The notes under the pieces: generated by a model
Told to the model about the DNA's origin: nothing
The model's database searches: none
Seen by the model: the letters and a program-made list of their open reading frames with translations, nothing else
Shown here: piece by piece, positions 33,360 through 42,544 of the stretch
Layout: each line of letters starts with the position of its first letter
Position numbering within the stretch: position 1 is the stretch's first letter
Source of the DNA: Affinundibacterium amnicola
GTDB taxonomy: Bacteria; Pseudomonadota; Gammaproteobacteria; Burkholderiales; Burkholderiaceae_D
Assembly: GCF_014284275.1 (NCBI RefSeq)
Contig: NZ_JACOFU010000003.1
Coordinates: 1-64,000 of the forward strand
Length of the DNA stretch: 64,000 nt
Direction: 5' to 3'
Made by a program: the position numbers and the translations under genes

Positions 33360-34817
33360 ATGCATAACATGACCGAAACCTCTGTTCCAACGGTTGCCGA
33401 ACTGGCTGCTGATACTCTTCGATTTGATTCTTTTGGCTTGGCGCCAGAAATTTTGCGCGCACTGAATGATCAGGGTTATGTGCATCCAACGCCAATTCAG
33501 GCACAGGCAATCCCTGTGGTGCTGCAAGGTCGAGATGTGATGGGCGCAGCACAGACAGGAACTGGTAAAACAGCCGGTTTTTCGTTACCGATTATTCAGT
33601 TGTTGATGGCACATGCCAATACCAGCGCATCACCAGCGCGCCATCCTGTAAGAGCATTGATTTTAACGCCTACGCGTGAATTGGCTGATCAAGTGGCAGA
33701 AAACGTGAAGGCGTATTCACGACATACACCATTGCGTGCGACGGTTGTGTTTGGTGGTGTGGATATGGCGCCGCAGACGGCAATATTGCGCAATGGTGTG
33801 GAAATTGTTATCGCAACGCCAGGTCGCTTATTGGATCACGTCGCTCAAAAATCTGTGAATCTTTCACAGACGCAGATTCTGATTATGGATGAAGCGGATC
33901 GTATGCTGGATATGGGATTTCTCCCTGATTTACAGCGCATCATTAATTTACTGCCTAAGCAGCGTCAGAATTTGATGTTCTCTGCGACATTCTCGCCCGA
34001 GATTAAGAAATTGTCGGCAAGTTTCTTAAATGACCCGGTCACGATAGAAGTGGCGCGTAGTAATGCGACAGCAGAAAATGTTACCCAAGTTTTGTATAAA
34101 GTTCAGGAAGATGAAAAGCGTGATGCAGTTGCTTTCATTATTCGTGAACGTGGATTAAAGCAAGTCATTGTATTCTCGAATACCAAGATAGGTGCCTCGC
34201 GTGTCGCGGTACATTTGGTGAAGCAGGGCATTAAGGCTACCGCTATTCATGGGGATAAATCTCAGCAAGAACGCATGGCCGCTTTAGAAGCCTTCAAACG
34301 TGGTGAAGTCGAAATTCTGGTCGCTACCGATGTGGCTGCGCGTGGTCTAGATATATCTGAAATGCCATGTGTGATTAACTTCGATTTGCCTTATAACGCC
34401 GAAGATTACGTGCACCGAATTGGTCGCACCGGGCGCGCTGGCGCAAAGGGTGATGCGATTTCTTTGCATACTGATAAAGACGAACGTTTGTTGGTTGATA
34501 TCGAAAAATTGATTAAGCAAAAAATCGTGCGTTTGCAACTGGCTGGATTTATCGCTACTTCTTTGCACACAGAACGTAAATCAGCAAGTTTTGCGGATCG
34601 TCCAGAGCGTAGTCCACGCCCAGCTGAGCGTACGGCGGAACGTCCTGTGCGTAGTTATCAGCCACCACGCGAAAAAGTGGATCCATGGTTTTTGAAACCC
34701 TATGAGCCAAGTGCTAGTCCGGCGCCAAGTAAACCTTTATTGAGTAATGCCACAAACGAAGTGTTGAAACCGCAAAAGAAAGCGGCACTGTTAGGCGGGT
34801 TCGTGAAAACCAACTAA
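33360..34817 (+). CDS. rhlE: DEAD-box ATP-dependent RNA helicase
   Basis: 485 aa. Q motif (FDSFGLAPEILRAL ... TPIQAQAIPV), Walker A AQTGTGKT, PTRELADQV, GG, TPGRLLDH, DEAD box MDEADRMLDMGF, SAT (MFSATFS), then the second RecA domain with VFSNTKIGASR, ATDVAARGLDI and HRIGRTGRAG. The basic, disordered C-terminus (from about 400; RPERSPRPAERTAERPVRSY) binds RNA in RhlE proteins. RhlE helps ribosome maturation and RNA turnover in the cold. Core gene with its own promoter and a bidirectional terminator downstream. Confidence 0.9.
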   Translation: MHNMTETSVPTVAELAADTLRFDSFGLAPEILRALNDQGYVHPTPIQAQAIPVVLQGRDVMGAAQTGTGKTAGFSLPIIQLLMAHANTSASPARHPVRALILTPTRELADQVAENVKAYSRHTPLRATVVFGGVDMAPQTAILRNGVEIVIATPGRLLDHVAQKSVNLSQTQILIMDEADRMLDMGFLPDLQRIINLLPKQRQNLMFSATFSPEIKKLSASFLNDPVTIEVARSNATAENVTQVLYKVQEDEKRDAVAFIIRERGLKQVIVFSNTKIGASRVAVHLVKQGIKATAIHGDKSQQERMAALEAFKRGEVEILVATDVAARGLDISEMPCVINFDLPYNAEDYVHRIGRTGRAGAKGDAISLHTDKDERLLVDIEKLIKQKIVRLQLAGFIATSLHTERKSASFADRPERSPRPAERTAERPVRSYQPPREKVDPWFLKPYEPSASPAPSKPLLSNATNEVLKPQKKAALLGGFVKTN

Positions 34818-34841
34818 ATCGAAAATGCAAATTGCTTCAAT

Positions 34842-34880
34842 AAAAAAAGCAGAAAACAAGATTTGTTTTCTGCTTTTTTT
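34842..34880. terminator. Bidirectional terminator after rhlE
   Basis: An 18-base perfect stem (AAAAAAAGCAGAAAACAA with its complement) around a three-base loop, with A and T runs on the outer sides. It can end transcription from rhlE on the plus strand and also leftward transcripts from gluQ. Confidence 0.85.
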
Positions 34881-34959
34881 TATTGTTAAGCCTGAGTGCT
34901 TAATGAATAGATTAATCAATAGATTCGATGGCCTTAGTAGCAGGAAATGTCTGACGACA

Positions 34960-35844
34960 TTATCGTATGCCCATTTTGTTCGCCCACAATGTGGTCGCAA
35001 CTGACCAAAACTCAGCGACGCTTGATGGTGTCGATGTGAGTGGCAGATCCAGAAATCGGGCGGCTGGAATTAAGGCGTCTTGCAAGATATCGTCATTTCC
35101 AAGATCAAATGCCACAGCGCCAGTTTGTTTGGATAGTTTTTCTCCGGCGGAATTTGTAACCACAGGTACATGCAAATAGCGTGGTGTGGGATAGCCAAGT
35201 AATTGTTGTAGGTAAATTTGTCTGGCGCTGGAATCGAGTAAATCTGCGCCACGCACAACATCGGTGATTCCCTGTAAGGCGTCATCGACCACCACGGCTA
35301 ATTGATAAGCCCAAAATCCGTCAGCACGCTTCAAAACAAAGTCACCGACTGCAGAGCTTAAATCTTGGCGCTGTGGACCAAGCAAGCGATCCACAAATTC
35401 AATTTGCGCTGCCGAGCCATCAGGCACGCGTAGCCGATAGGCGCGTGCTGCTTTATTATTGGCGATACCTGCACGACAGGTGCCAGGATAAATCTGCGAA
35501 TCAGATAAGCCTGCACGTAAGCGAGAGTCGGCAATTTCTTTGCGTGAACAACTGCAAGCAAATACGTGATCGGCTAATTGATCTAAGGCAGATTGATATA
35601 AAGCGCTGCGTTGACTTTGCCAAAGAATTTCTTCATCACTATGCATGCCGCAACGCTGTAGTGATTGCAAGATGGCCTGATCTGCACCGGCAACATTGCG
35701 ATCGAAATCAACATCTTCTATTCTTACCAGCCAGCTTCCTTGATGCGCCTTCGCATCCAGATAGCTTGCCATTGCGGCGACTAATGAACCGAGATGTAAG
35801 GGGCCAGTGGGTGAAGGGGCGAAACGACCGCGATAACTAGACAT
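34960..35844 (-). CDS. gluQ: Glutamyl-Q tRNA(Asp) synthetase
   Basis: 294 aa, a truncated glutamyl-tRNA synthetase without anticodon-binding domain that attaches glutamate to queuosine of tRNA(Asp). HIGH-like [12 protein letters not shown] at the N-terminus, zinc-type Cys cluster (CSCSRKEI ... YPGTCRAG) and KMSKS-like EKLSKQTGA. Length and motifs are normal for the family. The gene has no close operon partner: trhO upstream is in the same direction but separated by about 130 bases and a hairpin. Confidence 0.9.
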   Translation of the reverse strand: MSSYRGRFAPSPTGPLHLGSLVAAMASYLDAKAHQGSWLVRIEDVDFDRNVAGADQAILQSLQRCGMHSDEEILWQSQRSALYQSALDQLADHVFACSCSRKEIADSRLRAGLSDSQIYPGTCRAGIANNKAARAYRLRVPDGSAAQIEFVDRLLGPQRQDLSSAVGDFVLKRADGFWAYQLAVVVDDALQGITDVVRGADLLDSSARQIYLQQLLGYPTPRYLHVPVVTNSAGEKLSKQTGAVAFDLGNDDILQDALIPAARFLDLPLTSTPSSVAEFWSVATTLWANKMGIR

Positions 35845-35936
35845 AGTGTGATGTGATACTCAGGCAAGACAGCTAGAAAATCTCGTCTAAATCATGACTT
35901 GTGATCTAAGAAGGAAGCTCAATATAGCGCTGCCAA

Positions 35937-35958
35937 GCAAGGCAGCGCCACATTCTTA
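35937..35958 (-). terminator. Hairpin downstream of trhO
   Basis: GCGCTGCC (35937-35944) and GGCAGCGC (35951-35958) form a perfect eight-base-pair stem with a six-base loop, 16 bases after the trhO stop on the minus strand. The following bases are AT-rich but not a T run, so termination is likely but not certain. Confidence 0.45.
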
Positions 35959-35973
35959 ATTGATCTTGCTAGT

Positions 35974-36864
35974 TTATGCCGAGGCAGCATTTTGAACATC
36001 CTGTTCAGTAGTTTCGCGCGACAACTTTTTGCAATGCGGACAGGATTTTCCTGCAATGTACCAAGGTGATAATTGTTCGCGTGGTGTGACAACAGCGCGA
36101 CAGGCATAGCATTGCGTGGTGTCGGTAGCTTCGAGCTTAGGATTGAGCGCTGTACGATAATCGAATACAAAACAGTCGCCGTGATAGTGATCCCCGCCGA
36201 CTTCTTCAAAATACTTCAAGATGCCGCCTTCGAGTTGGTACACGCTGTCGAAGCCGACATTTTGCATGTGAATCGCCGCTTTCTCGCAGCGAATGCCACC
36301 GGTACAAAAGGTCACGACAGTTTTGTCATTCAGTGCTTCGCGATTCGCTTCAATGACAGCCGGAAATTCGGTAAATTTTGTAATTCGATAGTCAATCGTG
36401 TTGTCGAAACTGCCGACATCCACCTCAAAATCATTGCGGGTATCGACCATGACAACGGGCTTACCGTTATCGTCATGTCCTTGATCAAGCCAGCGTTTCA
36501 ATGTCTTTGCTTCGACGGAAGGGGCGCGACCATCTTCAGGTTTGATCAGCGGCATGCGCATAGTAATAATTTCTGGCTTTAATTTGACCAATAACTTGGT
36601 GAATGGTTGACGGTCAGAAAAGCTCTCTTTCGCAACGATGTCAGAAAATCTGGGGTCGGTGTGCAGCCAATCCATATAGGCATCGATTTCATGACGTAAA
36701 CCCGCCAAGAACATATTGATTCCCTCTGGTGTGAGTAAGATGGTGCCTTTTAAATTGAGCTCCTGACATTTATCGATAAAGTCTTGGCGTTTTTCAGCCG
36801 TATCGTTAAAGGTAATAAATTTATAGGCTGAAATATTGACGTAGGGTGTGTCGGAGGATTGCAT
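35974..36864 (-). CDS. trhO: tRNA uridine(34) hydroxylase, rhodanese family
   Basis: 296 aa from ATG 36864; a frame from 36930 adds 22 residues that do not look like the family. TrhO (YceA) hydroxylates U34 of certain tRNAs toward cmo5U/ho5U. N-terminal acylphosphatase-like domain, rhodanese domain with the active-site loop [13 protein letters not shown], and C-terminal Cys pairs CYACR and CPHC. Downstream end is followed by a hairpin. The start lacks a clear Shine-Dalgarno sequence. Confidence 0.9.
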   Translation of the reverse strand: MQSSDTPYVNISAYKFITFNDTAEKRQDFIDKCQELNLKGTILLTPEGINMFLAGLRHEIDAYMDWLHTDPRFSDIVAKESFSDRQPFTKLLVKLKPEIITMRMPLIKPEDGRAPSVEAKTLKRWLDQGHDDNGKPVVMVDTRNDFEVDVGSFDNTIDYRITKFTEFPAVIEANREALNDKTVVTFCTGGIRCEKAAIHMQNVGFDSVYQLEGGILKYFEEVGGDHYHGDCFVFDYRTALNPKLEATDTTQCYACRAVVTPREQLSPWYIAGKSCPHCKKLSRETTEQDVQNAASA

Positions 36865-37030
36865 GAATAATTTAAATGAGATTGAAGTAAGTCTTTGATT
36901 TGGCAGCATTATAAGACGAAATGGAGGCATTCGTCTCGCTTCAGATGGGCGGACTGCTCCTTAGACAAATCATTATGAGCAGCCATTTGATTTTTAAGCC
37001 AGTCAGCTTAGGCAATGAAGCCCAAGAGAA

Positions 37031-37082
37031 TTACATGTCAACGATGAATTTTTAATTTGTAAAAAACCTACTTGACATGTAA
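37031..37082. promoter_or_regulatory. Inverted TTACATGTCAA repeats upstream of the first kinase
   Basis: TTACATGTCAA (37031-37041) and TTGACATGTAA (37072-37082) are perfect inverse copies separated by 30 bases. The second contains TTGACA, which may be a -35 hexamer. Related palindromes are at 51383-51410 and 5185-5224. Likely operator or activator site for the kinase operon. Confidence 0.5.
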
Positions 37083-37171
37083 AAATCGCTATTTTGGTAA
37101 CGATGAATTGTCGCTTTGATGGTAAAGTCGAAAATTAACGCATAACAACAATAAATATTCGCACTGACATA

Positions 37172-39334
37172 ATGCACCCAGAAAATTTTAATAGCGGCAG
37201 TGATCAAGGGCAAAATTTGACGACGATGGAAGCCTTCAAGCATTACGAAATTCGCCATTGTATCGATGCAGATACGCTGTCACCGGTGTATGAGGCTTGG
37301 GACACAAAACTACATCGGGTAGTTGCGATTAAGCGTCTAAGTAATCTTGGCGGTGAATTTGATGCTGTGCTCAAGCAAGCCAGAACTGCTGCTGGCTTGC
37401 TGCATGCAGCTTTTGTCAAAATTCATGCATTGGAAGAAGTCGATCACGATATTTATATTGTGATGGAAATGGTGCAAGGACAAACACTTGGTCAGTGGAT
37501 GAAAGAGCATCAAGGCCAAGAAAATCTTGCCTTAATCCATATCAAGCAAATTGCTGCTGCATTGCAAGAGGCGCACACAGCCGGACTTATCCATGGCGAT
37601 CTTCAACCAACGAATTTAATGGTGGATGCCGCTGGCAAAATTCGTATTTTAAATTTAGGATTCACAACACATTACGACCCACACGTGGTGAAAAATGTGG
37701 CAGAGATTGATCCGCAAGCAAGCATCGCTTATCTTGCGCCTGAGCGGTTTTCTGAGCAAGCGGCAACTGCTGCGAGTGATGTCTTTGCGCTAGGAACGAT
37801 CTTGTATCAGATGCTGCTTGGAGCAACACCATTTAGCAATTTACGCGGCTTAGTCTTGGTGGCAGCGCAAGCGCAAACTGCGTCTGAACAATGGGCTTGG
37901 CCAACATCGGTTTCGTCAGCCTCGCGTGATTTAATTTTAGGTATGACCAAGCGTGATGTCAGCAAGCGTCTTAACTGGCAGCAAGTGCAGGATGAATGCC
38001 AAAAATTGGTGGTAAAAGAATCTCCGTCCAGCAGTGTGAGTCAATCGAAAATCCATGCGCTACAGTTGCATTTAGACGCACAAGCCCGCCGTCGTCGCTG
38101 GCGTTATGGCTTGGTGTTGGCTGGTTTGCTATGCGTTGGTGGCATGGTGATCTGGCAGGCCAAGCCAAATTGGGCGCAAATCGCAAAGGCACTAAAGCCT
38201 TACTCAGAATCGGTAGAGCTAGGACAAGGAATGCAAGCCTTGGCGATGTACGATAAGCTAGGTAAGTTAGATGAAGCGACTGCACACTTTAATACCGTGC
38301 TGGAGCACGACGCGAATAATGCGCGTGCGGCGGCAGGGTTGTCGATTGTGTATAGCTATCGCTTGCGCAGCAATAGTCGAGATGTTGTGTGGCGCGGACG
38401 TGCTTTGGCAAGTGCCCAGCAAGCGATCAATTTGAATCCTGATTTGGCAATTACCCAAATTGCTTACGCGTTGGCGTTAGACCCGCACGGTCAATTTGAT
38501 ACGGTGATGGCTGCAGTGCAAAAAGCTAAAAAAATGGAGCCGAATAATTTATTGGCTTGGCAAACTGAGGTACGTACATACTTGATCGCGCGTCAATTTG
38601 AAGCAACTATAAAAAGTGCAGATTCCGCTTTAAAGCTATTTCCGAATGATTGGCTAATTCCCAACTTGAAGGGGATCGCTTATATGAATCAAGCGAAATA
38701 TCAAAATGCCGAAGCTATATTCAGGGGAAATGTTAAAACGCATCCCGATGTGATGCTCTCTTATAATTTTTTATCAATGGCGCTGGAATATCAGGGTCGT
38801 ATAGAAGAATCTTTGCAGGTATTGCAGCAAGGCTTGCAGGTCCGTTCTGATGTGAATTTATATGGGCGTTTGGGTGAAATTAAGTTTAGTCAAGGCGATT
38901 TTGTGGCGGCTGCAGACGCACAGGAAAAAGCGGCCCTCGGCAATCCGCAAAACTATGAAAATTGGGTTGGTCTCGCCAATGCTTTGATTCAGTTACCTGA
39001 TAGAAAGGTAGATGCAAGAAAAGCCTATGAGAAGGCACGCAAATTGCTAGAGGATAGGCTGGAGCAACGTCCGAGTGATGGATGGCTGATGGTAACAATC
39101 GCAATGATTCATGTACGTCTTGGTGAGGGAAAGACATCACTTCCTTTATTGGATAAAGCATTGGCACTTGCACCAAATAATCCAGATGTACATTTTCAAG
39201 CTGCTTGTGCATACGAATTAATGGGGTTGCGAACTAGTGCGTTAGCAGAAATCGACAAGGCGAAACAATTAGGTTTTAGTGAGGCAAAGATTCGTAGCGA
39301 ACCGATTTTGAAAGAGCTACTTAAAAATATGTAA
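37172..39334 (+). CDS. Membrane Ser/Thr kinase-TPR protein 1 (DFG Asp missing)
   Basis: 720 aa. Hanks-type kinase domain at about 25-280 with VAIK Lys54 and catalytic loop HGDLQPTN (Asp143, Asn148), but the DFG motif reads NLG (Asn161), and the glycine loop is not recognisable. Activity is therefore doubtful. One membrane helix at about 312-329 after an RRRRWR stop, then TPR repeats to the end (about 350-715). Paralogous to the proteins at 45100 and 47394 with shared phrases (AWD-KLHR, LQQGLQVR). First gene of the island, 19 bases upstream of the nitrilase-like gene. Probably scaffold or regulator of the lanthipeptide system. Confidence 0.85.
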   Translation: MHPENFNSGSDQGQNLTTMEAFKHYEIRHCIDADTLSPVYEAWDTKLHRVVAIKRLSNLGGEFDAVLKQARTAAGLLHAAFVKIHALEEVDHDIYIVMEMVQGQTLGQWMKEHQGQENLALIHIKQIAAALQEAHTAGLIHGDLQPTNLMVDAAGKIRILNLGFTTHYDPHVVKNVAEIDPQASIAYLAPERFSEQAATAASDVFALGTILYQMLLGATPFSNLRGLVLVAAQAQTASEQWAWPTSVSSASRDLILGMTKRDVSKRLNWQQVQDECQKLVVKESPSSSVSQSKIHALQLHLDAQARRRRWRYGLVLAGLLCVGGMVIWQAKPNWAQIAKALKPYSESVELGQGMQALAMYDKLGKLDEATAHFNTVLEHDANNARAAAGLSIVYSYRLRSNSRDVVWRGRALASAQQAINLNPDLAITQIAYALALDPHGQFDTVMAAVQKAKKMEPNNLLAWQTEVRTYLIARQFEATIKSADSALKLFPNDWLIPNLKGIAYMNQAKYQNAEAIFRGNVKTHPDVMLSYNFLSMALEYQGRIEESLQVLQQGLQVRSDVNLYGRLGEIKFSQGDFVAAADAQEKAALGNPQNYENWVGLANALIQLPDRKVDARKAYEKARKLLEDRLEQRPSDGWLMVTIAMIHVRLGEGKTSLPLLDKALALAPNNPDVHFQAACAYELMGLRTSALAEIDKAKQLGFSEAKIRSEPILKELLKNM

Positions 39335-39353
39335 CAGTTGGAAATTAAAGGTA

Positions 39354-40694
39354 ATGACCACAAACAAATACGCTCAATGTCGCTTTATTGGATATGCAAT
39401 ACCAACCGGACCTAGTCAAGATAAATTAATTTTGTCGAAGTATTTGGTGGGTAATTATCTTGGCGCGACAGATGTCTTACAAGACTTATCGGCGCGTATC
39501 GCGATCTTAAAAAATGCAGTCGATACCGCTAAACAGGCATTGCCGGCCGATGAAGACACGCAATTGGTGAATAATATTTTCATGGCGCCCGAGTTTTATT
39601 TTCATGGCCCTTTGGGACCCTATATTTATCGTCATGTAGAGGAAGATCCGGCTGAACTTGCTTTGAAATTGTTGGCGAAGACTTTCAATCCTCAGGACTA
39701 TCCTAATTGGACTTTTGTGTTTGGCACGATGATCAGTGCGAAAGTCGCCAATATCGATGCGGTGTTTCAGTCACCTGCGGTACAGATGCGTAAGCGCTTG
39801 GTGGAAAGTTTAGCTCTGAATGCAGAAGCTGAGTTTGGTAATGCGCGCAGTGTTACCGAGCAGATTTTGAATAATACAATTACCGACTTACGTGTGAATC
39901 CTGCGGTTGAAGTACGTGACCGCGCTTTAGTGTTCAGCAATTTGGGTCTGCAATTACCAGGTAAATCCCAAGCACATCAATCATTAACGACCGAGAAGTA
40001 TTTCCTGTCACCGATTGATTTTGTTTTGTTTGAAACCAATAATCAAGATGTTATTACCGAAGAAATGGTGGCTTATCCGTACATCGATTTATCCGATGGC
40101 GATGTGAAGAAACATGTGCATGATAGTCACGCAATTTTTAGCCAGAATTTTGGAGAAAATAATGTTCCATCTACGGTTAACTACGGCATAGAAATTTGTC
40201 TCGATCACGATGACGCGCGACTCAGAAAAAACATGAATCGAGAGAATTTGCCGATAACAAATACCACGCTACAAATCCAACTAGTACCTTCGAGTGGATC
40301 TGTGATCATGCAGCAATGTGTGGTTGTGGGGGCAAACGGATTTGTCTTTAATGTTGATGGCTGGTGCGCACTCGATAATAGCGTTACACCACAAGCCGAT
40401 AATGTGGCTGGTGTACAGTCTGTCTATACCAACTATACGTCGACGCAAAATGGAACCCAGTACAGCGCGCATACACAATTGGCACAAGTGAAGAATCCGG
40501 CACAAGGTTGTGACCCGAATAAATATCCAGCAGATTTTCAATTTTTGAGCACTGAAAACGTGATTAGCTTGAATGTTTCTGAGCCGATTTTAGAGGTAGG
40601 AAGTTTCAGTGATTATTTTGCTGGCGGTTATGGCTCGATACAAATTTATGGCGGAAATATTCCTTATGATTTGTTATCTGAAGAAATTCGATGA
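39354..40694 (+). CDS. Nitrilase-fold (carbon-nitrogen hydrolase) protein
   Basis: 446 aa, no clear signal peptide. Candidate catalytic triad of the nitrilase superfamily: Glu80 in FMAPEFYFHGP, Lys215 in TEKYFLS and Cys282 in YGIEICLDHDD. The protein is longer than typical nitrilases (280-340 aa) and has a large central insertion (about 135-210) and a divergent C-terminus. Reaction could be amide hydrolysis, amide formation or proteolytic trimming of the peptide product. It lies between kinase 1 and the precursor gene in the same direction and probably belongs to their operon. Confidence 0.65.
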   Translation: MTTNKYAQCRFIGYAIPTGPSQDKLILSKYLVGNYLGATDVLQDLSARIAILKNAVDTAKQALPADEDTQLVNNIFMAPEFYFHGPLGPYIYRHVEEDPAELALKLLAKTFNPQDYPNWTFVFGTMISAKVANIDAVFQSPAVQMRKRLVESLALNAEAEFGNARSVTEQILNNTITDLRVNPAVEVRDRALVFSNLGLQLPGKSQAHQSLTTEKYFLSPIDFVLFETNNQDVITEEMVAYPYIDLSDGDVKKHVHDSHAIFSQNFGENNVPSTVNYGIEICLDHDDARLRKNMNRENLPITNTTLQIQLVPSSGSVIMQQCVVVGANGFVFNVDGWCALDNSVTPQADNVAGVQSVYTNYTSTQNGTQYSAHTQLAQVKNPAQGCDPNKYPADFQFLSTENVISLNVSEPILEVGSFSDYFAGGYGSIQIYGGNIPYDLLSEEIR

Positions 40695-40829
40695 AGAAAT
40701 TAAATAGAGTAGTCTTTTGATTTAATTAATTTGATTTACGAGCATAGCGGTAGCAGAAATGAGTAATTAGAAGTAGTAGTGTCAGCGAGGATGTATCTTA
40801 TTTTTTATTGTGATTAAAAGGAAAATGAA

Positions 40830-41288
40830 ATGAATGCAGTGGAATTTCAAAACGCATCACTAGCGATGACAGGTTCTCAAACTATTGAGAACGGACCGAC
40901 GTCCGTTGGGTGCTCTCAAACTTGTGATACTGGACCAACGTCCTCGGGATGCTCTCAAACTTGCGACGGGCCAACGACGGTTGGATGTTCTCAAACTTGT
41001 GATACTGGGCCAACGTCCTCAGGATGTTCTCAGACATGCGATGGGCCAACGACGGTTGGGTGTTCTCAAACTTGTGATACTGGGCCAACGTCTTCGGGAT
41101 GTTCTCAGACATGCGACGGACCAGAGACGGTTGGGTGCTCGCAAACTTGCGATACTGGACCTACGTCTGTGGGATGTTCTCAAACTTGTGCTTCAGAGCT
41201 TATGTCCTCCCGTCAAAACTTTGTCGCACCTGCTCAGAATCGACATCAATCTCAAGCGTTTCAAGCGGCACCTGCTTTCCTCTGTTAA
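40830..41288 (+). CDS. Repeat-rich lanthipeptide-like precursor peptide
   Basis: 152 aa. A short leader (about 1-21, with EFQNASLAM) precedes eight repeats, each GPxxxGCSQTC plus D or DT. The Cys pairs fall at 28/32, 41/45, 53/57, 66/70, 78/82, 91/95, 103/107 and 116/120, with spacing alternating 13 and 12. A tail rich in Gln/Ala/Phe ends in Cys152. Each repeat offers Ser/Thr for dehydration and two Cys for ring closure. The gene has a good ribosome site (AAAAGGAAAATGAA), is followed by a terminator at 41358 and then the kinase-lyase-cyclase genes. Precursor status is inferred from composition and context. It could instead be a structural Cys-repeat protein. Confidence 0.75.
   Translation: MNAVEFQNASLAMTGSQTIENGPTSVGCSQTCDTGPTSSGCSQTCDGPTTVGCSQTCDTGPTSSGCSQTCDGPTTVGCSQTCDTGPTSSGCSQTCDGPETVGCSQTCDTGPTSVGCSQTCASELMSSRQNFVAPAQNRHQSQAFQAAPAFLC
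40893..41189 (+). repeat. Tandem 36/39-bp repeats encoding CSQTC units
   Basis: Eight in-frame units alternate 39 and 36 bases, making a 75-base higher-order repeat. Nucleotide identity between alternate units is high, indicating recent duplication or gene conversion. The repeat also keeps another frame open, which is a by-product. Confidence 0.85.
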
Positions 41289-41357
41289 TCGTTATGTGAA
41301 GACCTGTTTGCTATCCTTGGTTTTTAGTGGGTAAATAGGCATTGCCTAACACCTGGT

Positions 41358-41388
41358 AAAACCCGAAGCAAAAAATGCTTCGGGTTTT
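41358..41388 (+). terminator. Strong terminator between precursor and modification genes
   Basis: AAAACCCGAAGCA (41358-41370) pairs perfectly with TGCTTCGGGTTTT (41376-41388). Placed right after the precursor gene it would give excess precursor transcript and limited read-through into the enzymes, a common layout in RiPP clusters. An ATG at 41375 lies inside it and is not credible as a start. Confidence 0.85.
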
Positions 41389-41449
41389 CTATTTGTTTCG
41401 AGTGTTTCATGTGCTTTGGGTATTTCAGTTTCTATTTTTTCATGAATCT

Positions 41450-42544
41450 ATGTTTTTAACCGCAGCCAATCTAGTCCATTATTTAACTGCCCGAGGTTTT
41501 GTTTCACCCTGTGATGTAGTTGATGGACAGTTCAGCGTGATCGAGGCGGGCCAGCATAATCGTAATTTTAAAGTTTTGTCCGGCGCACGTGGCGGAATCT
41601 TTGTGAAGCAAATTCAGGCCATCGATAGGCTTGCGCAAAGTTCGCTCTTAAAGGAGGCGCAGGTCTATCGATTGGCGCAAAAATTTCCTGAATGGGCGGC
41701 ATCGATGCCGGTATTGTTGGACTATGATCAGACCAGACATAGCCTGATTTTTGAGCTTATATCTGACAGCCAAAACTTGCGTGAATACTATTATCAGCAA
41801 AATACTTTCCCCAATTCACTGGCCGGTTTATTGGCAGAGGCACTGAGTTGTTATCATCGACTTTCATTTGACGTGAATGCATTGGATGCGACGATTCCTG
41901 ATTTGCAAAAGAAAATCCCTTGGATTTTTACTTACTATAAAAAATCTTATTTTCCACCAAAGTCGTTGAGTGTCGGTGCTGTGCAATTTGCAGAGCTTCT
42001 TCGTAGTAAGCCAGCACTCACTGAGCATTTGGACAGATTATTCGAAACATGGCGTTTTGAAACTTTGATCCACGCTGATTTGAAGTGGGATAACTGTTTG
42101 ATTTATCACGATGCTGGTCAGCCGAAATTAAAAGTGATTGATTGGGAACTGGTCGAATTTGGCGACAGACGTTGGGATGTCGCTTCGGTATTTCAGGCCT
42201 ACCTGTCACATTCGATCATGCGCCACTACCGAGATCAATCGCAAAAGCGCGAACAACTTTTACAACATACTGTCGATAGCATGCCAATGATGTTTGCCAG
42301 CATTGACACTTTCTGGCGAGCGTACTGCGATGGTATGCAACTCGCTGTGCAAGACCGTCCATTACATTTACTGCAGTGTTTGGAGTTTTCTGCGGTCAGA
42401 ATGTTGTGTACCGCATTTGAATCCTTGCATGGTGCTGCGGAAGTGAGCCAACACGCGCAAGCTTTGGTGGAATTGAGTCAACAGATTTTAGATGCACCTG
42501 CACAAGCGGCAGTGAATTTGTTTGGTTTTGCGGAGGAAAATTAA
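41450..42544 (+). CDS. APH-like kinase, LanK-type (class V lanthipeptide dehydratase component)
   Basis: 364 aa from ATG 41450; the longer frame begins inside the terminator. Aminoglycoside-phosphotransferase fold with IFVKQI as candidate nucleotide-binding Lys, catalytic loop LIHADLKWDNCLI and metal-binding VIDWELVEFGDRRWD. In class V lanthipeptide and thioviridamide-like clusters such kinases phosphorylate Ser/Thr of the precursor, and a HopA1-like protein eliminates the phosphate. The next gene is exactly such a lyase, and its ATG overlaps this stop (TAATG). No strong ribosome site is seen, consistent with low expression. Confidence 0.75.
   Translation: MFLTAANLVHYLTARGFVSPCDVVDGQFSVIEAGQHNRNFKVLSGARGGIFVKQIQAIDRLAQSSLLKEAQVYRLAQKFPEWAASMPVLLDYDQTRHSLIFELISDSQNLREYYYQQNTFPNSLAGLLAEALSCYHRLSFDVNALDATIPDLQKKIPWIFTYYKKSYFPPKSLSVGAVQFAELLRSKPALTEHLDRLFETWRFETLIHADLKWDNCLIYHDAGQPKLKVIDWELVEFGDRRWDVASVFQAYLSHSIMRHYRDQSQKREQLLQHTVDSMPMMFASIDTFWRAYCDGMQLAVQDRPLHLLQCLEFSAVRMLCTAFESLHGAAEVSQHAQALVELSQQILDAPAQAAVNLFGFAEEN

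Noticed and set aside
40885..41334. 149-codon alternative frame over the precursor
   Set aside because: The tandem DNA repeat keeps other frames open. The frame with leader, ribosome site and regular Cys pairs is the credible one.
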